From positions 62,001-126,000 of the forward strand of contig VXAI01000277.1 in NCBI GenBank assembly GCA_013399305.1: DNA of 64,000 nt. The letters run 5' to 3'. The translations under genes were made by a program, and so were the position numbers. Shown piece by piece: positions 51,231 through 59,700 of the stretch (positions are counted from its first letter, which is position 1; every line of letters starts with the position of its first letter). This DNA is from Rostratula benghalensis (Eukaryota; Chordata; Aves; Charadriiformes; Rostratulidae). The notes beneath the pieces were generated by a model. The model ran no database searches. It was not told the origin of the DNA and worked only from the letters and a program-made list of their open reading frames with translations.

Positions 51231-54200
51231 CTATAGCCAGCTCCCATTTTCTGCACTTTCATCCGCACCCTTTTTTCCCTCAACTTTTCCATTGGCATTG
51301 CTTGTTTCTTCTAAAACTAGTACTAAATTTGACAGGGTTGTGTGAGGATCAAGCAGTTTCAGAAGAGGTATGTCCACCTTTCTCTCTTGAAAGACACGGT
51401 TCTGAATTGTCATAGCTAACATAGAGTCCATGCCCAATGATGAAAGAGGTGTGTTCATCGTTAGTTCATCTGGGTTCAGCCTGGTGAGGTCACTCACCAG
51501 TAAGGTGATATAGTCTTCAGATTTGATTAAGGTGGTATCCTGGACTTGAGTTTCCTCAGAGGTTTCAACCTTATTCCTTAATTCTTCTGATATAAGTGAT
51601 ATTAAGCGATTTTTGAGTGAAACAATGCGAGATAAAACATTATTCAATAAAGTTTGAAAGTTTAATTTGACAACAGCTTGCTGTGGGTTATTCAGAAGTA
51701 AGCTCTTCCTGAGATACTCATGAATTTCATGCACTTGCAGAATGTCTATGCCCTTTGATCCCAGAATGTTCTGAATATGGGTTTGATTGAGCAGTATGCC
51801 AAGGTCCAAAGCACCCCAGTTTATGGCTTGGCCTGAAAGACCAGAGTTCCTCCTGTAGAGGCAGAAGACATCCAAGAAAGAGTTTGCAGCTGCGTAGTTT
51901 GCCTGAGTGGAATTTCCCAGAAAGGAAGTGACAGAGGAATAGCACACAAAGTAGTCAAGCTCCTGGCCTTTGGTAGCCCAATGAAGATTTAGGGTCCCTG
52001 CTACTTTGGGGCTCAGCACTTTCTGAAAGTCAGCCAGGGTCAGAGCTTCCATGTGGCCATCATGTAAAACAACAGCGCTTTGAAATACTCCTCTGATTGG
52101 ACTCCCTGCAAAGATGTTTGCAATGGACCGGAAAGCTTTCTCAACGTCACTGGTTGAAGTAACATCACACTGCACAAACACTACTTTGCTCCCCTTGTAC
52201 TGCTGCTGCAAAGCCTTCATCTCTTCTTGCTTCCCTTTGCTTGGACTTTTCCTGGAGAGTATTGCAATACACCCTCCTCCATTCACAGCTATGAATTTCA
52301 CTGTTTCAAAGCCAAGTCCAGTGAGCCCTCCAACTACTATGTAAACAGCATTCTGCTTAAACAACTGCTTCTGAGATTCATACAACGGTATATCTGAAAG
52401 CACGGTGATGTCCTTCTGCCTTCTCAGTACAGCAAGTGGGACTGATTTGCAGGTGAAATAAGATGTCACAGAGCTTATAGTTTCAAAGTTCTCAGTCTGC
52501 TGAAAAACAGAACCTGATAGATGTCTAAAATATTTCATATCCATGGAACTGATCCATGCATGCACAGTCTTTTGCAATTCCTTTAGAGATGGCTTCTGGA
52601 AAATGCTGGCAAGAGTAAGGATATGAAAGCTGACGTTTTCATCATCAATTCCAGTGACTTTCTGGATGCATCCAGACTGTCGATTGCCACACACTATCAC
52701 CACATCTTTAAGAAAGTACATGTGGGCCAGATCCTCTGGAGACAGTCTGTTCACTGGAGGAAGAACAACAAGAGCACTGCATAAGTTTATGTACTGAACC
52801 ATATCAGGAGTAGGCCTTGCAAGAACTGTTCTCCAACCCATGTCTTCTGCTGCCACAGAAAGAACATGGCACAAAAGCGATGATGGCTCTATAGAAATAA
52901 TGGCCAATGTTCTGCCATTTTTCCCCTTGGGTAATGTCTGATTGAAGATTTCCCATGCAAGTATAAAGTATGACATACAGGGGACTTTCTTAAAGCATGG
53001 AAATTTCTTTGTATTGAAACAAACTGTTCCTGGAATGCGAACTCTGGATGATGCAGCGGCTGGATAACACGAAACCACATGATCTCCCACTTTAACTTTC
53101 TTCACATCAGTGCCTGTTGCTGTTACTGTGCCACTGAAATCAAGAGCTAAAAGTCTGTGTTTGTCTACTGCTTGTGAATTCCAATACAGTGTATTAGCAA
53201 AGGTATGACTAGAAACACTAATGGGAAAATAGTCTTCTGAGTGGAGACATATCTTATCCACTTGAATTTCAACACTCTGTTTTTCCAGCTGAGTAGCAGT
53301 GCTGGTGGATAATTCTGCAGACAAGTCTTTTGCTGTGTACGGATCCGAAGTGTACAAAGAGAATGTTTCTGACTTCTGGAGAGATCTTAGAGGTTGGCTG
53401 TAATCTGCATCTACAAAATGTGTGCGTCTGATTTCAGTCACATAAGTTCTTCCTTGGCTGATGCGAACTTCTGGATAGTCCAAGCTCTTGTGTTTCACAA
53501 GAACATCTGCTAGCACTGAGATGTCCAGGGAACTGGAAGAGCTGAGGTCAATCATCTGAAATGTGATTTCTGGAACTTCAACAACACAAGTTCTGGTCAT
53601 GCCGTGCAACACAAACCCACAGTTAACATGGTCTACATCTTTTTCTGTTGTTCTGTAGGTGATAACTCTGACTGAACAGTGAGAAGTTTTCTCTCTTAAT
53701 GCCACAATAACTTGGCGATAGGCTTCGCAACACTTTGCCAATTGGTCCACTGCTTTCCTTGGGAAATCTTCGTTTAACTTTTGGATTCCCCACAGGAACA
53801 GAATTTCATCATAATCTTCAACCTCTGCTCTCATTTTATTCTCTGTGTGACTTTCCAAAAGGGCTTCCCAGTCTTCATACATAATGTATCTCGAATCAGG
53901 ATGCAAGTATTTTTTGAGCTGCTCAGCTATCCCAAATTTATCAGCAAACACTAAGACGCTGGGCATAGCTCCCAGATATCCAGTCATCTGTGAGAGAGAG
54001 ACTTCTTTCCACTTGTTTTCAAACATGAACTCATTGTCTCTGGAAGATGCTGCCTTCATGAAAGTGATGGCAACGCGTTTGAGTTCAGCCAAAACAGAGC
54101 CACGTTTGTCCATAAAACATCCACAGACCTCTAGGCAATTCCCAATGGACTTGCTAGTTTTCATATATATCATCATTTCTTCCTCTAGCGGTCGGAGCAC

Positions 54201-56789
54201 CACCAGGCTGCCTATCCCTGAAGGAAAGCCTGCTCTGGACTGGAACGTCCTTGAGGTCATGACAGCGGTCATCTGCAGAAAACAGTCAAGCAGCACAGGA
54301 TGGATGCAATATTTGTACATCTCTCTGACAGTTTCCTTGTTCACCTTTATGGTCGTAATAGCTTCCTTTAGGTCCTGACAATAATACACATCACTGAGCT
54401 GCCTGAATATGGAACCATACTGAAAGCCAATCTGAGACAGTGCTTCATAAATTTCCTCTCTTCTAACCACTGACTTGCATCTGTGATAGATGTCTTGGAA
54501 GCAGATGGTGCTTTCTTCCACCACAGCTTTAGGCCCCTTTGCAATGTGGCCTGCAGCATAAACTGCGTTGGAGGAAGAGAAGATCTCAAAGGCTGTCACT
54601 GCTTTTTGTGGACTCAGTTTGATACTCAAGACTTGAGAAGTCTGTGTGAGAACACATGGCGCAGAAAACCTGATACTCATCTGACAAGTACTCAGAGGCA
54701 CTTGAGGTCTTGAGCTATTCATCACAGAGGCCAGACCAAGCTCCACATAAAAAGCACCAGGGACTAAAGCCACACCATTGTTCTTGTGCTCATATAAGTA
54801 CGATGTCTTGTCCTGAGACAGCAGACAGCCAAACTCTGTGTTGTCACTGTTTATGCCATAAATCAAAGGATGACTTGAGCTGACACCTCTTTGATTTGCT
54901 TGTTGGTGGATATCCAGACAGGCCATGAGTTTTTTGCGATCAAATTGATACCGTGGAACAGCCGCTGGAACGCTTTCATATCCATTATAAAAGTGCTGCC
55001 AGTTTGGATTATATCCCAGTTCAAACAGATTTCCTAGCAGGGTGAAGAGTGTCTGATACTCTGCATCGGTTTGCAAAGAGGGGAACACCTTTGTACCTTG
55101 TCCTAGAGTTTCCTTTATGCTTCGCTGCAATGCTCTGTGAGGACTTATTTCCACAAACACCAGGTTTTCCCTGTCTTTAGCTGCAGTTTTGATGGCCTGA
55201 GTGAAAGCAACAGGCTCACGAGTATGCCTGGCCCAGAAATTACACTCAGCAAAGTCATTTTCAGAAGTAGCCACTCCTGTCAGTGTTGAAATCACTTCAA
55301 TTTCCCCCTTTTGTTTTTCTAAAGGTTTTAAGTTCTCTTCCAACTCCCCAAGTATTGTGTCCATGCTGGGGCTGTGGTACGCAGCTGGGACATTTAAAAT
55401 GCGAAGAAAGATGTTTCTCTGGCTGAAAGTTTGAGCTAAATCTCTATGGAGAGCATCCACAGACTCCAAATTCCCAGACAAGGTGCAGGAAACTGGGCTG
55501 TTGAAAGCTGCAATGCTCACCTTTCCTGAGTAGCCATGCAAACATTCAGCAATCTCTTGAACAGGTATGTTTCCAACCACCAACATTCTGCCTCTGGCAG
55601 TCTTCGCCTGCAGCCGACTCCGGTGGTAAATCACTTTGACTGCATCTGCCAGGGAAAGGTACCCAGCAAAATGCGCGGCAGCCACTTCCCCTACCGAGTG
55701 GCCAACAGCCCTGACTGGTTTAATGCCCCAGTATTTTAGGAGGGAAGCTAAGGCAACCTGCAGGGTAAAAAGCAAGGGCTGTGAAAGCTCTGGATTCATC
55801 AAATCCTTTGGGCTATGACCTCTTGCTGGCAGGAGGCTGATGGGAGCGTGTTTCTGAAAAAGAGCTTCTATTTCCTTACATTTATTTCTGAATACCGGCT
55901 CTGAGCTCAGCAGCACCTCATTGAACTCCTTCAGCATCACACCATTGCCACAGAACACAAACACCAGCTGGGGTTCCACCTTAGATGTGGCAGGTTCAGC
56001 GCTCACTGCTGACACAACCTCTTGCTGCAAGTGCTGGAGAGAATTTGTGACAAACGCTTTTCGGTACCTATAGCTGTCATGGCTTCTTCTGCAAGCAGAG
56101 GTATAGGCCAGGCTTGGGAGAGTTACAGAGTTTCTTTTGCTCAGCTGGTCAGCTGTATCAGCCATTGTCATCTGAAGGGACTTACTTGATGCAGCTGACA
56201 GCAGAACTAATTCAAGGGGCCTCTTAAAGGCAGGAAGAGGCTCTAGCTGCTTAATCTGCCTGACTACAATGTGAGCATTTGTTCCTCCAAATCCAAAGCA
56301 GTTGATGCCGGCTACTCTTCCGTACTCATTGGATTCTTCCCAGGGCTCTACAGTTGTGGGAATTTCAAGGTTTAATTTCTCAGTATCGATGCTGCTCATC
56401 TCCTTTGAGTAATGCAAGGAAGGAACAATCTTCCCATGATGCATCATCAGAAGCACTTTGATTAACCCTGCTGCTCCAGCAGCTGATTCAGTGTGGCCAA
56501 TGTTTCCTTTCACTGAACCCATTTTCAAAACAGAAACTTGTGAAGACCTGTTTTTACAAATGACACTACCTAAGCTTTCAGCTTCAGTAGGATCTCCAGC
56601 AGCAGTTCCTGTGCCATGTGCTTCAATGTACTGCACAACTGAAGGATCAACACGAGTTTCATAAATGCTGCGCAGTAACTTCTCTTGCTCTATGCGAGAT
56701 GGTCTTGTGATTGGAGTAATGGACCTACCGTTCTGATTTACTGCACTGATGTTTATAACACCCCAGATTTTGCTGTAGTCTTCCTTTGC
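51231..56789 (-). CDS. MuPKS: PKS coding exon 6 (giant terminal exon: KS end, AT, DH, degenerate ER, KR, ACP, stop)
   Basis: 5559 bases with no intron, coding residues 255-2106 after acceptor ATGAAACAG. The frame extends upstream through MKQ to 56798, but those three codons are intron sequence. Catalytic codons: KS His312 56618, KS His353 56495, AT Ser619 55697, AT Arg644 55622, AT His726 55376, DH His922 54788, DH Asp1089 54287, KR Tyr1886 51896, ACP Ser2043 51425 (first base, reading down). It ends with a charged tail 63 residues after the phosphopantetheine serine, with no esterase motif. Carrying about 88% of the protein in one exon contrasts with the five small exons upstream. Confidence 0.97.
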   Translation of the reverse strand, partial: AKEDYSKIWGVINISAVNQNGRSITPITRPSRIEQEKLLRSIYETRVDPSVVQYIEAHGTGTAAGDPTEAESLGSVICKNRSSQVSVLKMGSVKGNIGHTESAAGAAGLIKVLLMMHHGKIVPSLHYSKEMSSIDTEKLNLEIPTTVEPWEESNEYGRVAGINCFGFGGTNAHIVVRQIKQLEPLPAFKRPLELVLLSAASSKSLQMTMADTADQLSKRNSVTLPSLAYTSACRRSHDSYRYRKAFVTNSLQHLQQEVVSAVSAEPATSKVEPQLVFVFCGNGVMLKEFNEVLLSSEPVFRNKCKEIEALFQKHAPISLLPARGHSPKDLMNPELSQPLLFTLQVALASLLKYWGIKPVRAVGHSVGEVAAAHFAGYLSLADAVKVIYHRSRLQAKTARGRMLVVGNIPVQEIAECLHGYSGKVSIAAFNSPVSCTLSGNLESVDALHRDLAQTFSQRNIFLRILNVPAAYHSPSMDTILGELEENLKPLEKQKGEIEVISTLTGVATSENDFAECNFWARHTREPVAFTQAIKTAAKDRENLVFVEISPHRALQRSIKETLGQGTKVFPSLQTDAEYQTLFTLLGNLFELGYNPNWQHFYNGYESVPAAVPRYQFDRKKLMACLDIHQQANQRGVSSSHPLIYGINSDNTEFGCLLSQDKTSYLYEHKNNGVALVPGAFYVELGLASVMNSSRPQVPLSTCQMSIRFSAPCVLTQTSQVLSIKLSPQKAVTAFEIFSSSNAVYAAGHIAKGPKAVVEESTICFQDIYHRCKSVVRREEIYEALSQIGFQYGSIFRQLSDVYYCQDLKEAITTIKVNKETVREMYKYCIHPVLLDCFLQMTAVMTSRTFQSRAGFPSGIGSLVVLRPLEEEMMIYMKTSKSIGNCLEVCGCFMDKRGSVLAELKRVAITFMKAASSRDNEFMFENKWKEVSLSQMTGYLGAMPSVLVFADKFGIAEQLKKYLHPDSRYIMYEDWEALLESHTENKMRAEVEDYDEILFLWGIQKLNEDFPRKAVDQLAKCCEAYRQVIVALREKTSHCSVRVITYRTTEKDVDHVNCGFVLHGMTRTCVVEVPEITFQMIDLSSSSSLDISVLADVLVKHKSLDYPEVRISQGRTYVTEIRRTHFVDADYSQPLRSLQKSETFSLYTSDPYTAKDLSAELSTSTATQLEKQSVEIQVDKICLHSEDYFPISVSSHTFANTLYWNSQAVDKHRLLALDFSGTVTATGTDVKKVKVGDHVVSCYPAAASSRVRIPGTVCFNTKKFPCFKKVPCMSYFILAWEIFNQTLPKGKNGRTLAIISIEPSSLLCHVLSVAAEDMGWRTVLARPTPDMVQYINLCSALVVLPPVNRLSPEDLAHMYFLKDVVIVCGNRQSGCIQKVTGIDDENVSFHILTLASIFQKPSLKELQKTVHAWISSMDMKYFRHLSGSVFQQTENFETISSVTSYFTCKSVPLAVLRRQKDITVLSDIPLYESQKQLFKQNAVYIVVGGLTGLGFETVKFIAVNGGGCIAILSRKSPSKGKQEEMKALQQQYKGSKVVFVQCDVTSTSDVEKAFRSIANIFAGSPIRGVFQSAVVLHDGHMEALTLADFQKVLSPKVAGTLNLHWATKGQELDYFVCYSSVTSFLGNSTQANYAAANSFLDVFCLYRRNSGLSGQAINWGALDLGILLNQTHIQNILGSKGIDILQVHEIHEYLRKSLLLNNPQQAVVKLNFQTLLNNVLSRIVSLKNRLISLISEELRNKVETSEETQVQDTTLIKSEDYITLLVSDLTRLNPDELTMNTPLSSLGMDSMLAMTIQNRVFQERKVDIPLLKLLDPHTTLSNLVLVLEETSNANGKVEGKKGADESAENGSWL

Positions 56790-59700
56790 CTGTTTCATAA
56801 AAAAGCCAAAGTTATCTTTAACAATCTCATGCTTCCTCTATATATGACAGAGAAACAAAACAAAGGACAACCACAAGATGAAGAAGAGACCGAGTAGAGT
56901 ACTAACTTTTAAATGTGTGATCCCTTCCCCACAGTAGGGGAAGTGCATAAATGCTCGATGCTTAATAAGTGCTCTTCAATAATCTTAAGCTTGAATTGGA
57001 AAATCTTTTCTGGAGTAATTACGAGAATTGGAGTTCAAAAATTCAAGTAAGCAACCAGTCTTACTTTAGGCTGCTTCACAAGCAGTCTTACCTTTTTCAG
57101 TGGTTTGAGGAAAACAACACCACAGCCTTCTCCCCTTCCATAGCCATCTGCCTTTTTGGAGAAAGGTTTGCTTATTCCCTCGGGAGAGATCATTTTTGCT
57201 TTACTGAGAGATACAAAGGTGCGGGGGTCTATTATGCAGTTCACTCCACCACAGATTGCTGCGTCACAGTCTCCTGGAGTAAAATGGAAACATACTCATG
57301 TTGAGCTGCCCAAGATGACTGACAGAAAGTGTAGCAATGCAAATTTCATTGTCCAGCTTCTCTTCAGTCCCATTACCTGATTTAATTGCTTGCAAGGCAT
57401 AGTGCAGAGCAAAAAGAAAGGATGAACATGCAGTGTCAATCGTCAGTGATGGTCCAGTCAGATTAAAGGTAAATGAGACCCTGTTAGCAGCAATGCTCAT
57501 TGATGCTCCAGTACCATCATAATGATTTATTTCACTCACCGCTCTGCTTGTTACAATCTCATAGTCTCGATTCATAAGACCTGCAAAAACGTCAAACACG
57601 TGACATTAACCCAAGCAAACAAAAGGGATGTACAGCTTTAAAACCTGATAGCACGTTTTGAGTTTCTGTTTTAAAAATAAACTACACAAAAGCAGTGCTC
57701 CTAAGGTCAAACTTTGCTTCAAGGCAAATCAAAGGCAAAACTCCCAGCAATTTCTCAGATCCAACTTACACAAACATACCTAAAACGTGACATATATACC
57801 TGCACAGTAAATGACAAGCATTTCCTGATCCCTTAGTTCATGGTACGATGCAGTTGAGCTCTGTGTAGCCTGCTTAGACCCCTGTTTCTCAGTTTGAGAG
57901 TGGTTGGTTTTGCTTCGCTATGGGAAAAAGCGTTAAGAATTTATCATGAGGATAGCTGGAATATAAATGTACAGGTCATTAGATTCAGTTCTTCAGATGT
58001 TCCAAGTTAAGGGTCCCAGCATAAGCTATATCCAGTACTTTTTATTTATCTTTGATCTGCTCACTGTAATCCAGTAAGACAGAAATAGAAAAGATGAGCA
58101 GGGCCTGTGACAGGAGTTGTGTCCTCTTTCTTAGAACACCTCTGCTCAAAATGCAGTGGATAGCCAAGTTCACAGGCATGAGGACAGGAGAGAAGAGGAG
58201 AGAAAGAACAGTTGGAAGGGACCTACAATGATCCTCTCATCCAAGTGCCTGACCAAATCATGGCTCACCAAAAGTTAAATGACAGGCTTGGGGCATCAAC
58301 CACGCTCAAGGGAGCCTGTTCCAGTGTTTCATCACTCTCTCTATAAATAAATGCTTAAATTCTGAGGCCCAGAACTGCACAGAATGCTCAAGGGGTGGGT
58401 GCACCAATGCTAAATACAGCAGGATAATTACCATTTAGATTAGACTGGCAGGTTAAACTGTATTTAATGCTCCAGATCCCTCTCTGCAGGACTGCTGTCC
58501 AGCAACTCCTCTGCTCATTTAGACTTGTGTCTGGTGTTACTTCATCCTGGGTACACTGCACAATGCTCCAATCTATATAGATCCCTCTAAGACTCTTGTC
58601 CCGTGAGACGGTCAACAGCACCTCACAATTTAGTATCATCAGCAAACTTACTAATGGGGTATTCAACTACTAAATCCAGATCATTGATAAAAATATTGAA
58701 CAGAACTGGCCCTAGAATTGAGCCTTGAGGAACACTGCTGGTGACTGGTCACCAGACAGATGTAGCCCTACTCTCTTCAACACTTTGAGCCCTGCTGTTC
58801 AGCTGGTTCTTTACCCAACCCACCCTGTTGTGAACCCATGTTGACTGTGCCCAATGATTGCATTGTCCTTTAAATGTCTTTCAACAGCACACAGTGTAAT
58901 CTTCTCCATAACTTTTCCAGGCACTGAGGTAAGGAGTAGGACAAGTGCAATTGGGTAGCATACCAATAGTTACAGGAGAACTTCTTCTGCTGGTTTGAAA
59001 GGATCTTAAACCCACTGACACCATAGCCAATTTTATACTAGGAAACAATGTACTGGAAATAAGCATAGGCTTGGCTTGAGAGTATCACTCCTGGGAAAGG
59101 TTGCGTTAGGTAGACAGTATAACTATCTCCTGATCTAGCTTCAGTGCCTAAAGACACTAAGAGGAGCATTTGAAATAAATACGTGAATTATATCATGAAC
59201 TTCTAGAGCAGACAAGTAATCCTTACCAAAAATAACCAGTAGTGTCATGGCACAGTAGCCTTAGAACTCCAGTACTAGATGTGGATGTAAATTTTATGAA
59301 GGAGTGCTCCAATTTTTGTGAGCACAACTTTCTTCACCACAAAATTTTCATCTTACCAATAAAAACACCTGTTTTGGTGCCACTGATAGCTTCTATGGGG
59401 ACTCCTGCATCCTCCAGGGCTTTGTATGTGCATTCCACTAATAACTTCTGTTGCGGATCCATGCGTTCAGCTTCCATATCATTAATCCCAAACAGGTGGT
59501 TGTCAAATGAATTAAATCTAAAATACACATACCAGAAAATTGTACAATATATATACAATACTTCAAGAGTCAAAGTACACATTTTTTTGCAATTTCATAA
59601 AAAGCAAAGCATTAACTGGTGTTTAGGCCACAGTTCCCATTTATGAAATTCAGAAGAAAATGTTTATAGGCCAAAGATCTTTTATGTCCCTCCACAAATG

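Noticed and set aside
56790..56798. Met at 56798 as an independent start for a shorter PKS protein
   Set aside because: The ATG AAA CAG bases are the end of intron 5 (acceptor ...AAACAG). The protein would lack the KS cysteine, and five upstream exons join perfectly in frame.
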